DNA of 64,000 nt from JACQFZ01 sp045810625 (lineage in GTDB: Bacteria; Pseudomonadota; Gammaproteobacteria; Acidiferrobacterales; Sulfurifustaceae). The translations under genes were made by a program, and so were the position numbers. Of the stretch, positions 44,540 to 54,459 are shown one piece after another (position 1 is the stretch's first letter; each line of letters starts with the position of its first letter). The DNA is taken from contig JBJMVQ010000009.1 of the NCBI GenBank assembly GCA_045810625.1, forward strand, positions 62,001-126,000, read 5' to 3'. Under the pieces are notes generated by a model. The model searched no databases. It was not told the DNA's origin and was given only the letters and a program-made list of their open reading frames with translations.

Positions 44540-46423
44540 TTACAGCTGATCGGTGTTGATTTTTACGTCCGCCGTCTTGCGTAAGCCCGAACGGTAGTTC
44601 ATGTAGTAGTCCGCGCCGCGGCGCTGCACGAGTTGGCGCTTGATGCGTTGCTTCAGCTCGGCATCCGCCGTCGCCGGGTCGATATCCCGCACCGCTTCGA
44701 GCACGTATACCGCGGAGCCCTGCTGCCCGAGATCGACCTCGCCCGCGACGGGCCGATCCTTCGGACGCGCGGCCGCAAACACCGCATCGGCGAGGCGCTT
44801 GTCGACGCCGCCGCTATTCTCCCGCGTGAGCGCCTTTCCGGTCTCCACCTTGGCGCCGCCGCTGCGCGCGATATCCGCGAGCTTGGTGCCCTGTTCGAGC
44901 TGCTTGAGCCACTCCTGTGCCCGCGCACGCGCCTGCTCCGCGGCCCGCCGCTCTTTCAACGTGCGCTCGATCGTCGCGCGGACTTCGGTCAACGGACGCA
45001 CCGCGGATGGCCGGTACTCAACGACGTGCAGCGCCACCAGCGTCTCCGGGTTGATCTCGATCGCGTCGCTGTTGCGCGCGCGGCTGACGACGTCCGGTTC
45101 GAACGCGGCGGTAACCACGCGCGGCTGCGCCGCGATGCCGCTGCCGCCCGATTTGGTGAACCAGTCGCTCGTCTGAACCGTGAGGCCGAGCTCCTTCGCG
45201 GCGGGCTGCAATCCTTCGGAGTGCTCGTACACCAGATTGCGGAAACGCTCCGCGAGCTCGTAGAAACGCTCCTCGCCTTTGCGCTTGCGCAGCTGGTCGA
45301 GCAGCTGAGCGCGGACCGACTCGAACGACTTGCGCTGTTCGGGCTGATAGCTCGTCAGCTTGACGATGTGATAGCCGTACTGCGTGTGAACCGGCGCGCT
45401 CACCTCGCCCGGCTTCAATGCGCGGACCGCCGCGTCCAGCTCGGGCGGCAACGTGCCGGCGACGAGATCGCCGAGGTCGCCGCCGCGGGCGGCTGAGTCC
45501 TTGTCGTCCGATTGTTTTTTCGCCACCGCTGCGAAGTTCGCGCCGCCGCGAAGCTCCTTCGCCAGCGCCTCGGCGCGGGCGCGCGCGGTCTTGTCGGCGT
45601 CGGCATTTGCGCCCGACGGCACCGATATCAGGATATGGCTCGCGCGGCGCTTCTCCGGCGTCACATAACGCGCCGCATCGGCGTTGTACGCCTGCCGCAG
45701 CTCGTCCTCGGTCGGCTGAACCTGCTGGCTCGCATCCGACGCGCGGAGCGTGACGTACTCGACGCGCACCGCCTCGGGCGACCGGAACGATTCCTGATTC
45801 GCCTGGTAATACTCGTTGATCTCCGCGTCGGAAACGCTGACTTTCGGCAGGAAGGCCTCCGGGCTCACGATCGCATACGAAACGCGGCGTTCCTGCTTGA
45901 TGAGTCGTATCAGCGCCGTCACGTCTTCGTCCGTCACGAACGCGGTTTCGCCCAAACCGCGTTGCACCTGCGTCGTGAGATTCTCGCGGCGCAATTGCGC
46001 TTCGAAATCGGACGGGCGCAGGCCCTGCCGGCGCAGGAGCGCCTCGTACATGGTCGAATCGAACCGACCGTCGCGCCGGAAATAGGGAAGATCGTGGATC
46101 ATCTGCGCGAGCCGCGCGTCGCTCATCCGGTAGCCGTGATCCTCGGCATCACGCGTCAGCAGCGACTGCTCGATCATGCTTTCGAGGATCATCTCGTGCA
46201 GCGCACGATTGTCGGCACGGCGCGGATCGATGCCGCGCAGCTCCTCGAGCCGCTGGCGATACGCCTGCTGGCTGATCTCCACGCCGTTCACCTTCGCTAC
46301 GGCGACCGAGCTGCCGCGATCGAAGTAGGAGCTGATGCCCCAGAGAATGAACGGGATGGCGACAAACGTCAGGATGAGGGTGGCAATGATGCCTTGCGTC
46401 TTTTCGCGAATCTTGGCGAGCAC
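44540..46423 (-). CDS. ppiD: Periplasmic folding chaperone / peptidyl-prolyl isomerase D
   Basis: 627 residues. N-terminal membrane anchor (ATLILTFVAIPFILWGI), SurA-like N domain, one parvulin domain in the middle (RRASHILISV, GGDLGDLVAGTLPPEL, GYHIVKLTSY), and a C-terminal chaperone part. It helps outer-membrane and secreted proteins fold at the Sec exit. Start is GTG at 46423, with AAGGT about 7 bases upstream; a TATATATA stretch at 46461-46468 may be part of its promoter. Confidence 0.94.
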   Translation of the reverse strand: MLAKIREKTQGIIATLILTFVAIPFILWGISSYFDRGSSVAVAKVNGVEISQQAYRQRLEELRGIDPRRADNRALHEMILESMIEQSLLTRDAEDHGYRMSDARLAQMIHDLPYFRRDGRFDSTMYEALLRRQGLRPSDFEAQLRRENLTTQVQRGLGETAFVTDEDVTALIRLIKQERRVSYAIVSPEAFLPKVSVSDAEINEYYQANQESFRSPEAVRVEYVTLRASDASQQVQPTEDELRQAYNADAARYVTPEKRRASHILISVPSGANADADKTARARAEALAKELRGGANFAAVAKKQSDDKDSAARGGDLGDLVAGTLPPELDAAVRALKPGEVSAPVHTQYGYHIVKLTSYQPEQRKSFESVRAQLLDQLRKRKGEERFYELAERFRNLVYEHSEGLQPAAKELGLTVQTSDWFTKSGGSGIAAQPRVVTAAFEPDVVSRARNSDAIEINPETLVALHVVEYRPSAVRPLTEVRATIERTLKERRAAEQARARAQEWLKQLEQGTKLADIARSGGAKVETGKALTRENSGGVDKRLADAVFAAARPKDRPVAGEVDLGQQGSAVYVLEAVRDIDPATADAELKQRIKRQLVQRRGADYYMNYRSGLRKTADVKINTDQL

Positions 46424-46628
46424 GAGACTACCTTGGCGAATGTGGTAAAGAGGAATTCCCTATATATAGAGGCGGAGCCAGGAACGCTCACCTCCTTTCT
46501 ATTCAGCGGCGGGCTCGGCGAAGCGCGAACTGACGCGGGGTCAGCTGGAACCGCGCCGTGCCTTCACCGCCACGTTTCGCGGGTCATTTTATGCGGTCGC
46601 CTGCGACAACACCACTCTCGGGCGCGTA

Positions 46629-48245
46629 TCAGCAGCTTGTCGTGCTACCGGTTACCGAGCAAGGGTCGCTGACGGCTTTGTGATCGAATTCGCAGCTCAG
46701 CCCGGTACGGCCGATCTTCCGGCGGACCTCGTCGAGCGACAAGCGGTAGTAAACCGGACGGTTGTGGGCGCAGGCGTGCGGGTTGGCGGTCTGCCGCCAC
46801 GCCGCGATCAGGCGATCCTGCTGTTCCGGCGCGAGTACGGCGCCGGCTTTGACCGCGGAAAGGCAGGACAGCGCCTGCAGCAAGTCCTCGCGCCCGCCGC
46901 GGACGCGCGCCAGCAGCTGAGTGAAGATGCGCGCCGAGTCCCGCACCGGAACGATTTCGGGGATGGCGCGCAGCGCCACCACGGACGGACCGAACGGCTC
47001 GATCGTGAAGCCGCAGGCGGCGAGCGCCTCGGTCTGCGCGTCCACGAACGCACGCTCCTCGTCGGTCAAGGTGACCACCTGCGGCGCCACCAGCTCGCGC
47101 CGCCCGACCTTTCCGGTGCGCAAGCGCTCGTAGAACACACACTCCTCGGCGGCGTGCTGATCGAGGAGATAAAGATGCCCGTCATGAAGCGTGAGCAAGA
47201 ACGTCTCCTCGACCTGGCCGAGCAGCTGGAAGCTCGGCGCAGCGTCGTACCCCGCCGCCTCCTCCGCCGCCCGCAGCGACAGCACGCCGAGCACGCGCTT
47301 GCGACGCCGGACGGCGTGGCGCACGCGTTCGTAAACCTCGAACGGACGCCGGAATCGTACTTCGGTTTTCGCCGGATGCACGTTCACGTCGACCTCACGC
47401 GGATCGATCTCGACAAACAGCGCGACGAGCGCGTTGCCGGTTTGGAGACCTTCGGCGACCGCGCGTTGCAGCATGGCGTCTCGCACCGGGCGGCGGTTCA
47501 CGTAGAGATAAACACGCCGCTGGCCGGCGTCGTCTGCAGCCGCGAAGCCCCAGACGCGGCCCCACGCACCGACCTCGTCGAATTCCTCCAGCTGCGACGC
47601 CGCTTGCTGGCCGAACACGGCCGTGAGCCGTTCCTGCGGCGTGGCCGGCGGAAAGCTATAGACCTCGCGGCCGTCCATCGTGAGCGCGAAATGCTTCTCG
47701 GGAAACGCGACGGCGAACGTCGTAAAGACACGCAGCAGATGGCCGTACTCGGTCTTTAGTCCGCGCAGGAATTTCTGCCGCGCCGGCGTGTTGTAGAACA
47801 GGTCCCACATCTCGAAGCGCGTACCGATGGGAGCGCCGGCTTCGCCCAGCGAGACGATGCGTCCGCCTTCGATGCGCGCCTCGGTGCCGAGCAGCGTGTC
47901 GCGCGTGCGCGTCAACAGGCGCACCCGCGCGACCGAGGCGATGCTCGCGAGCGCTTCGCCGCGAAAGCCGAACGAACGCACCGTCGGAAGATCCTCGGCC
48001 GATCCGATCTTGCTCGTGGCGAAACGCTCGAAAGCAAGCGGCACTTCCGGCGCGGTGATGCCGCCGCCGTCGTCGGTAACGCGGATCAGCCGCCGTCCGC
48101 CTTCCTGTATCTCCACGCGCACGGTTTGCGACCCGGCGTCGAGCGCGTTCTCGATCAGCTCCTTGAGCACGCTTGCCGGCCGCTCGACCACTTCGCCGGC
48201 GGCGATGCGCTGCTGGACCTCGGGCGATAAGACGCGAATGCTCAT
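46629..48245 (-). CDS. mutL: DNA mismatch repair protein MutL, endonuclease type, short linker
   Basis: 538 residues, shorter than most MutL (~600+), the loss being in the linker between the ATPase and C-terminal domains (about residues 320-345). GHKL ATPase motifs: IENALDAG (E32, N33, D36), TDDGGGI, SFGFRGEALASI. The C-terminal domain keeps the metal motif DQHAAEECVFYE (DQHA-x2-E-x4-E) of nicking MutLs and CAHNRPV near the end. No start-codon ribosome site is visible; the ATG follows the preceding stop by three bases, implying coupling. Confidence 0.94.
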   Translation of the reverse strand: MSIRVLSPEVQQRIAAGEVVERPASVLKELIENALDAGSQTVRVEIQEGGRRLIRVTDDGGGITAPEVPLAFERFATSKIGSAEDLPTVRSFGFRGEALASIASVARVRLLTRTRDTLLGTEARIEGGRIVSLGEAGAPIGTRFEMWDLFYNTPARQKFLRGLKTEYGHLLRVFTTFAVAFPEKHFALTMDGREVYSFPPATPQERLTAVFGQQAASQLEEFDEVGAWGRVWGFAAADDAGQRRVYLYVNRRPVRDAMLQRAVAEGLQTGNALVALFVEIDPREVDVNVHPAKTEVRFRRPFEVYERVRHAVRRRKRVLGVLSLRAAEEAAGYDAAPSFQLLGQVEETFLLTLHDGHLYLLDQHAAEECVFYERLRTGKVGRRELVAPQVVTLTDEERAFVDAQTEALAACGFTIEPFGPSVVALRAIPEIVPVRDSARIFTQLLARVRGGREDLLQALSCLSAVKAGAVLAPEQQDRLIAAWRQTANPHACAHNRPVYYRLSLDEVRRKIGRTGLSCEFDHKAVSDPCSVTGSTTSC

Positions 48246-48248
48246 TGA

Positions 48249-49073
48249 TTACTTCGTTGTTATCGAAACCCGAATGTCGCGTACGAGACCTTTGCAGGTC
48301 TCCGTGGTCAACGAGCCACCATCGCATTTGATCTTGATTTGCGTCGTTTGATTCTTGGGGACGACGACGAATCCGGTATCCGTGCCATTGGCCGCCGCCC
48401 TCGCCTGCTTGCTCTTTTTCGCACCAGGATCCGCGGGCTCGGCATAAGCGATGAAGGGGTTACACTTGCACTTCGATTCGGCGGTGAAATTCACCGTCAT
48501 ATCGCCGTTGGTCAATCGGTTGGAGATCACCTTTACTACGTGCTCTTTACCGTTCGGCGTGATGCAGCTGTTGCCTCCGGGCAGGCCCGGCGCCGATGCT
48601 TCCGGTGTCGCATCCACCGCTACCGACTCCCGCGCCGGTGTCTTCGCTTCTTTTCCGGTGGAGAACCGGTAGGAAAACTTGCATTTACCCTCCGCCGTCG
48701 ACGGAGCGCAGGTGAAAATTATTCTGATCTTCATCCTCGCCGTCATCGGAAAAGCGGTGACGTTGCCGACGCCGCTTTCCACGTCGTATCGCGAAATCGT
48801 GCGCGCGGCCGCGCCGCCCACGTCTTCGGCGACGTTGACGTTCACCTTGCAAACACCGTTGTTGGTCACCTCGAGCGTGCCGACGGTGGAATCGACATTC
48901 GAATAGTTGACGATGAATGGCTCCGCGCCGCAATTGAGTTCTTTCGCATCCGGATTCCGAACAGCACTTCCATCCGCGGCCGGATCGAGCCGGGCACCTT
49001 CGTTAAAGTCGATCTTCTTGTCGCACGCGACCACGACCAGAGACAGCAGCACCACCACACACAGATTTTTCAC
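48249..49073 (-). CDS. Unknown cysteine-rich lipoprotein between mutS and mutL
   Basis: 274 residues, not recognised. A short lipoprotein signal ends LSLVVVAC (lipobox cysteine near residue 17). The mature part seems to hold two related halves: each has a cysteine followed by beta-type strands (TVGTLEVTNNGVCKV in the first, VVKVISNRLTNGDMTV in the second) and ends in a hydrophobic strand plus two cysteines (FTCAPSTAEGKC, IKCDGGSLTTETC). This suggests duplicated beta-sandwich domains with disulfides, in the periplasm or on the outer membrane. GTG at 49073 is chosen because GGAGAG precedes it at the right distance; a frame from 49100 has none. Its stop is 3 bases before mutL. Confidence 0.75.
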   Translation of the reverse strand: MKNLCVVVLLSLVVVACDKKIDFNEGARLDPAADGSAVRNPDAKELNCGAEPFIVNYSNVDSTVGTLEVTNNGVCKVNVNVAEDVGGAAARTISRYDVESGVGNVTAFPMTARMKIRIIFTCAPSTAEGKCKFSYRFSTGKEAKTPARESVAVDATPEASAPGLPGGNSCITPNGKEHVVKVISNRLTNGDMTVNFTAESKCKCNPFIAYAEPADPGAKKSKQARAAANGTDTGFVVVPKNQTTQIKIKCDGGSLTTETCKGLVRDIRVSITTK

Positions 49074-49181
49074 CGTTTGCTCTCCATTTCTGTTATGCAC
49101 GGTTCTTCTTCGCTATCGCGGCCCATCACGCCGCATGATCTTTCCCCGGTTCGCCGGTCTGCATCGACGAGATGTGGATCC

Positions 49182-51836
49182 TCAGCGCACGCGTTCCCGC
49201 TTTCGGGCAATGGACACCGTTACCGCGTCGGTCGTGCGTTGGTCGGGTTTGTCCCCGGTGTGGGATACGAGCGCTTTGAGCTCGGCCAAGAGCTGTAGCG
49301 CTTCGATCGGCGTCGTGTGCAACGGATCGGTCTGACGCAGGCGCGCGAGCAGCGTCTCCTGCCGCTCGTACGCGCGATCGGGTTCGCGTGCAGGTAGACT
49401 CGTTCGTCCGTCGCTCGAATCTTTACGTTCCCATTCCTTCAGCAAGGTCGCGGCGCGCTCCACCACGGGCGCCGGCAACCCCGCGAGCTGCGCGACGTAG
49501 ATGCCGTAACTCTTCTCGGTCGCGCCCGGCATGACTTTGTATAAGAAAGTCACTTCGTCGCGATCCTCGCGCACCGCGAGATGCGCGTTCGCGATCGTCG
49601 GAATGCGCTCGGCGAGCGCGGCGAGCTGGTGATAGTGCGTCGTGAACAATGTCTTCGCGCCCACGGTTTGCGCCAGCGCTTCCGCCACGGCCTGCGCGAT
49701 CGCCTGTCCGTCCGCGCTCCCCGTGCCGCGGCCGACTTCGTCGAGTATCACAAGGCTGCGCCGGGTCGCATAGCGCAGGATGTTGGCGGTTTCCATCATT
49801 TCGACCATGAAGGTCGACAGCCCGCGGGCGAGAAAATCGGCGGCGCCGACGCGCGTGAAAATCCGATCGACCGCGCCGATGCTCGCGCGCTGCGCGGGCA
49901 CGAAGCTGCCTGTTTGCGCGAGCAGCACGAGCACGGCGGCCTGGCGTACGTACGTGCTCTTGCCCGCGGCATTGGGACCCGTCAACAGCAGGAAGCGCCT
50001 GGCTTCGTCGAAGTGCAGGTCGTTCGGAACGAAATTGTTCGTCAACGCTTCGACGACCGGATGCCGGCCCTCGTAGATCGCGATGCGATCGTCGTCCGAG
50101 ATCTCCGGTCGAATCCAACCCTTGCGTGCCGCGACGTGCGCGAGGGCGGCAAGCACATCGAGCGTGCCGAGCACTTCCGCGGTGTGGCGCAGCCGCCCGG
50201 CCTGGCTCGCGATGCGGTCGCGCAAGCCGACGAACAATTCGTACTCCAGATCTTTCGCGCGTTCCGCCGCCGATAGCGTCTTCGCTTCGAACTGCCGGAG
50301 CGCCTCCGTCATGAAACGCTCGGCGTTCACCAGCGTCTGGCGGCGCTGGTAGTCGGGTGGGACCGAGCGCAGATACGACTTCGTCACCTCGATGTAATAA
50401 CCGTGGATCTTGTTGAAACCCACTTTCAGGTTGGGGATGCGGCTGCGCTCGCGCTCGCGCGATTCAAACTCGGCCAGCCAGCCGCTCGCGTCGTGTTGCA
50501 GCGTCTGCAGCTCGTCCAACTCGGCCGATACGCCGGCGCGGATCAGGCCGCCGTCGCGCGGCAGCGCGCGCGGCTCATCGACAAGCACGCGTGCGATGTC
50601 GGCGTGCAGATCCGCGAGCGTATCGAGCCGGTCGTGCAGCTCGCGCAAGAGCGGCGCGCGGGCGGTGCCGAGCAGCTCACGCAACCGCGGTAGCGGAGCA
50701 ATCGAGGCGCGCAGCCGCGCGAGGTCGCGGGGATTGGCGATGGCGGACGTCACACGCGACGTCAGGCGTTCGATGTCGAGGATTCCGGCGAGCGTTTCGC
50801 GCAGCTCCTCGCGGCTGCGATGATGCTCCACGAGCTCCGCGACCGCCTCTTGGCGCGCTTCGATGGCAGCGACGCGACGCAGTGGATGCAGTAACCACTG
50901 CTGCAAACGCCGCCGACCCATGCTGGTGGCCGCATGATCGAGAACCGCGAACAACGTGCCCTCGGCAGTGCCCTGGAACAGGTTCTCCACCAGCTCGAGA
51001 TTGCGCTGCGTCTGCGCGTCCAGGCACACGAACTCGTCGTTCGCGTACGGTCTGGGCGGCTGTAAATGGGGCAGGAACGCCATTTGGGTTTCCTGTAGGT
51101 ACGCAAGCAGCGCGCCGGCGGCGCGAACCGCGCTCGGCGTCGACAGCTTGAGCGGCTCGATCGCCTCCCGTCCAAAGTGCTCGGTGAGCCGCGCCAGCGA
51201 CGCCTGTCCCTCGAACGCGTCGGCCGGCCGCTCCGCGGTGAACGGGCGATATAGCGGCAGCGCATCGACTCGCTCTCCCGTCGGCAGCAGAATCTCTTCG
51301 GGCCGCAATCGCATGAGCGTCGCCGGCAGCTCCGCCCGATCGAGGTCGGTCACGAGAAATTCGCCGGTCGCGAGGCGCACGAATGCGAGGCCGACGCGTG
51401 CGTCCTCGAAACGGAGCGCGGCGACCGCGCCTTCCTGGCGTTCGGACTCGTAGAACGTGCCGGGCGTGACGACGCGGACCACCTCGCGCTCGATCAACCC
51501 GCGGCCCTTGGCGGGGCCCTGCATCTGCTCGCAAATCGCGACCTTGTGGCCCTTCTCGACGAGGCGCGCCAGGTAGAAATCGAGCCGGTGGTGCGGCACG
51601 CCGCACATGGGGACGCGCTCGCGATCTTTGCCTTGGGGGCGGGTGGTGAGAACGATGTCGAGCGCCCGTGCGGCCTGCACGGCGTCGTCGTAGAACAGCT
51701 CGTAGAAGTCACCGAAGCGGTAGAACAGCAAGGCGTCCCGGTATTTCTCCTTCACCCGGGCGTACTGTTCCATCATGTCGATCTCGGACGCGCGCGGCGC
51801 GCGCCCGGCGTTGATCTTATTTTCTCCCCTGCCCAC
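49182..51836 (-). CDS. mutS: DNA mismatch repair protein MutS
   Basis: 884 residues, full-length MutS1. Mismatch-reading F-x-E is in RFGDFYELFYDDA; Walker A GPNAAGKST (most MutS have GPNMGGKST), Walker B LVILDEVGRGT, and the TTHYHQL switch are present. The start is uncertain: GTG at 51836 gives the normal lead of ~20 residues before MMEQYARVKEKY; the ATG pair at 51776 is the alternative. It is followed by the lipoprotein gene and mutL on the same strand. Confidence 0.95.
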   Translation of the reverse strand: MGRGENKINAGRAPRASEIDMMEQYARVKEKYRDALLFYRFGDFYELFYDDAVQAARALDIVLTTRPQGKDRERVPMCGVPHHRLDFYLARLVEKGHKVAICEQMQGPAKGRGLIEREVVRVVTPGTFYESERQEGAVAALRFEDARVGLAFVRLATGEFLVTDLDRAELPATLMRLRPEEILLPTGERVDALPLYRPFTAERPADAFEGQASLARLTEHFGREAIEPLKLSTPSAVRAAGALLAYLQETQMAFLPHLQPPRPYANDEFVCLDAQTQRNLELVENLFQGTAEGTLFAVLDHAATSMGRRRLQQWLLHPLRRVAAIEARQEAVAELVEHHRSREELRETLAGILDIERLTSRVTSAIANPRDLARLRASIAPLPRLRELLGTARAPLLRELHDRLDTLADLHADIARVLVDEPRALPRDGGLIRAGVSAELDELQTLQHDASGWLAEFESRERERSRIPNLKVGFNKIHGYYIEVTKSYLRSVPPDYQRRQTLVNAERFMTEALRQFEAKTLSAAERAKDLEYELFVGLRDRIASQAGRLRHTAEVLGTLDVLAALAHVAARKGWIRPEISDDDRIAIYEGRHPVVEALTNNFVPNDLHFDEARRFLLLTGPNAAGKSTYVRQAAVLVLLAQTGSFVPAQRASIGAVDRIFTRVGAADFLARGLSTFMVEMMETANILRYATRRSLVILDEVGRGTGSADGQAIAQAVAEALAQTVGAKTLFTTHYHQLAALAERIPTIANAHLAVREDRDEVTFLYKVMPGATEKSYGIYVAQLAGLPAPVVERAATLLKEWERKDSSDGRTSLPAREPDRAYERQETLLARLRQTDPLHTTPIEALQLLAELKALVSHTGDKPDQRTTDAVTVSIARKRERVR

Positions 51837-52020
51837 CTACTCCGCCGTCAGCCGGTGTGCCCGACGTAGTGTGCCATAGATACCGAGAAGCATCCAGGCA
51901 TTCAACGGTCAAACGCGTCGGCTCGTGCGTCGGCAAGATCGCGAATCGGCATCACGCGCGACTAAAGGCGCGATAGTTCGTTCGGCCGCAGTCGCGACGC
52001 AAGACGCTCGACCGATAACG

Positions 52021-52068
52021 GAAAAAGAAAAGGCGAGATGAGACATATCGTGACGAATCATCTCGCCC
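52021..52068 (-). terminator. Intrinsic terminator of the TRAP binding-protein gene
   Basis: On the minus strand a perfect 10-bp stem (GGCGAGATGA / TCATCTCGCC, at 52059-52068 and 52033-52042) with a 16-base loop is followed directly by TTTTCTTTTTCC. It lies about 40 bases after the gene's stop: a textbook Rho-independent terminator. Confidence 0.85.
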
Positions 52069-52105
52069 ATGGATTGCCGAGAGAATACGTGCCGTTCTCG
52101 GCAGA

Positions 52106-53203
52106 CTACGTCCGATCGACGGTGCCCATGAAGTTGTCGTACGTGTTCTCGCAGACGCGGAACCATAAGGTCTGATCCTTGCGGAATTTCTCCACGGCGT
52201 CGTAGACCTTCTTGAAGGCCGCGTTGGTCGCCGACGTCTCCTTGTAAAGCTCGACGGACGCCTTGTAGCACGCCTCCATCACCGCCTTCGGGAACGCCCG
52301 CAGCTGCGTGCCGCTCGCGACTAACCGGCGCAGCGCCGCCGGGTTTTGGGCGTCGTATTTCGACACCATCCAGGTGTTCGCATACTCGCAGGCGACCTCG
52401 AGCGCCGCCTTGTACTCGGCCGGCAGGCTTTCCCACTGTTTCCTATTGACGAACAGGTGCAGCGCCGCGCCGCCTTCCCACCAGCCCGGGTAGTAGTAGT
52501 ACTTGGCGACTTTGTGGAACCCGAGCTTCTCATCGTCGTAAGGACCGACCCATTCGGCGGCGTCGAGTGTGCCGCGTTCGAGCGCGGGATAGATATCGCT
52601 GCCGGCCAGCTGCTGCGGCACGACGCCGAGCTTGAGGAGCACCTTGCCGGCGAACCCCCCGATGCGAAACTTAAGGCCCTGGAGGTCGGCGGCGGTCTTG
52701 ATCTCCTTACGGTACCAGCCGCCCATCTGCGCGCCGGTGTTGCCCGCCAGGATCGCGTGCACGTTGTAGCCCTTATAGAAGTCGTTCAGCATCTCGTTGC
52801 CGCCGCCATGAATCCACCAGGCGTTGAACTGGCGGCAGTTGAAGCCGAAAGGAATGGCGGTGCCGAAAGCGAAGGTAGGGTCCTTGCCGACGTAGTAATA
52901 GCTCGCCGAATAACCGCACTCCACCGTTCCATTCTGTACCGCGTCGAGTACTTGCAGGCCGGGTACTATTTCGCCGCCCGCAAACACGCGAATCTGAAAC
53001 TTACCCCCGGTCAACTCGTCCACGCGCTTGGCGATAACTTCGCTGGCCGCGTAAATCGTGTCCAAACTCTTCGGGTAGCTCGACGACAACCGCCACCGCA
53101 CATTCGGCAGCTTGTCTACATCCGCCGCCAAGGTCTGTTGTGCAATGGCCTGGCCGGCAACAACGCCGACACTCGCTTTGGCAATGAACGAACGACGATC
53201 CAC
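52106..53203 (-). CDS. TRAP transporter substrate-binding protein (DctP/TakP-like), orphan
   Basis: 365 residues. The N terminus MDRRSFIAKASVGVVAG is a twin-arginine-type signal. DctP features are FRIGGFAGKVLLKLGVVPQQL, with the carboxylate-binding arginine, and ALERGTLDAAEWVGPYDD. Similar to TakP, which binds 2-keto acids. No DctQ or DctM membrane genes are next to it, so transport depends on subunits elsewhere. AAGGAGGAG lies just before the GTG start. It has its own terminator, so it is a single-gene unit. Confidence 0.92.
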   Translation of the reverse strand: MDRRSFIAKASVGVVAGQAIAQQTLAADVDKLPNVRWRLSSSYPKSLDTIYAASEVIAKRVDELTGGKFQIRVFAGGEIVPGLQVLDAVQNGTVECGYSASYYYVGKDPTFAFGTAIPFGFNCRQFNAWWIHGGGNEMLNDFYKGYNVHAILAGNTGAQMGGWYRKEIKTAADLQGLKFRIGGFAGKVLLKLGVVPQQLAGSDIYPALERGTLDAAEWVGPYDDEKLGFHKVAKYYYYPGWWEGGAALHLFVNRKQWESLPAEYKAALEVACEYANTWMVSKYDAQNPAALRRLVASGTQLRAFPKAVMEACYKASVELYKETSATNAAFKKVYDAVEKFRKDQTLWFRVCENTYDNFMGTVDRT

Positions 53204-53285
53204 GGGCTCCTCCTTATTCTCTTCGTTACGAGGGACGAACCATTCGGCTTGCCCGAGCGATTATGCCGACGCCAGGCGCACGCCA

Positions 53286-54142
53286 TCAACGAACTAAAAA
53301 ACGCGCTATACGATCGCGCTCACGTGTATGGGGTGGCGACGAAAGGTCGTTCGGCCGATCCCGGAAGTACCTCGCGTCCGCCTCCTGCGGCGAAAGAAAT
53401 GTAATTTCGCGGAAACCCGTTTGCTTCAGCTTGGCCTCGACTGCTTCAAGCTCAAAGAAGCTCAGCCACGGTTCGCCGACCGCGGCGGCACGTTCGAGAA
53501 GCAAGGACGACGACTTTCCGGGAGACGCGAACGTGAGCACGATCTCACTGCCCGCTGGAAACCTGGCAACGGACTGAAGCACCCCGTCGATAGCGTCTTC
53601 GCTCAAATACATGGCGACACCGAGCCGGGAGAAGAAGGTCGGCTCCGCCGACGACACGTGATCCGAAGCAGGCCATCGCCGAGCGACTCGTGATCGAAGT
53701 CTATGCCGGCAAAAACCAGGTTCTCGGGTAACTCCATAGCCGCGGCCGCGACCGATGCGCGCTTCACGGATTGGGTTCCCGAGTGATCGACTTCGAATAT
53801 CTTCAGGGGGCGTGCTCAAGCGGGCTGGCGAAGCGCGAAGGTATCGAAACCTGCGCCGAGCAGGACATACTGTGTAACACCGCGACGCACCGCGGCCGCC
53901 AACCGGTCTTCGGCAAAGCGGGAACGAAGCACGACGTGCACACGCAACGCCCGCGCCTCCGCCTTTCGGTAGTCGGCTGCGGTTTCCCGGATGCGTTGCA
54001 GAGCCGCCGGTCCGAGCAGCGGAACCGCCACGGGACCTTCGAGAACCCTCGGCGGAGCATCGAGCAGCTGATGTGCCGCACGTAGATACGCCGTCGCGAG
54101 CGCCGTTCGACTCGCCCTCTCGACGCTCGGTGGATGGAGCAC
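53286..54142 (-). pseudogene. Decayed SAM-dependent methyltransferase (leucine carboxyl methyltransferase family)
   Basis: The N-terminal part (54142 down to 53816) reads in one frame as a family start: RTALATAYLRAAHQLLD, VVLRSRFAEDRLAAAV and YVLLGAGFDTFALRQP. A TGA at 53816-53818 then interrupts it, after which the same frame continues with LKIFEVDHSGTQSVKR and LVFAGIDFDHESLGDGLLR. At about 53650-53670 the frame shifts, and the rest (TFFSRLGVAMYLSEDAI to EPWLSFFELEAVEAKL and EADARYF) lies in the next frame to the stop at 53286. So one nonsense and one frameshift change break a gene of ~280 residues. Unless sequencing error, it is a dead gene. Confidence 0.75.
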
Positions 54143-54459
54143 GATCGGATCCGTCGCTCATGTGCCGTTTACCCGCGGCGCGATAAGTAGGCCGTCATCC
54201 CGTCTCAGAGAAATCGCGAATCGCGCCTGGCTCGTTCTGTTCTGCATGACACTTTACCGCCTTCTACCGCGCGAGAGTCAAGGGATAGGGAAGAGACCGC
54301 TTGGGTTACACGGACGGCTCGCCCGAAGCAACGGCGATAAAGACGGCCGCGGGCCGGAGCGATCTACATGGAGGGACTGGAAGTGCGCGGGCGGAGGAGC
54401 CGCGAGACCCGGCCTCGGTTAATCGGCCGACCGAGCACGGCGGAGCAACGCTGCGGTCG
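54143..54459. other. Non-coding gap
   Basis: 317 bases between the pseudogene and the antiporter. Open frames here are short, basic and without a family pattern. Possibly the decayed upstream end of the methyltransferase and the antiporter's 3' region. Confidence 0.4.

Noticed and set aside
49900..50010. MutS Walker A reads GPNAAGKST instead of GPNMGGKST, suspected defect
   Set aside because: All P-loop contact residues are kept and the other ATPase motifs are intact, so function is probably normal.
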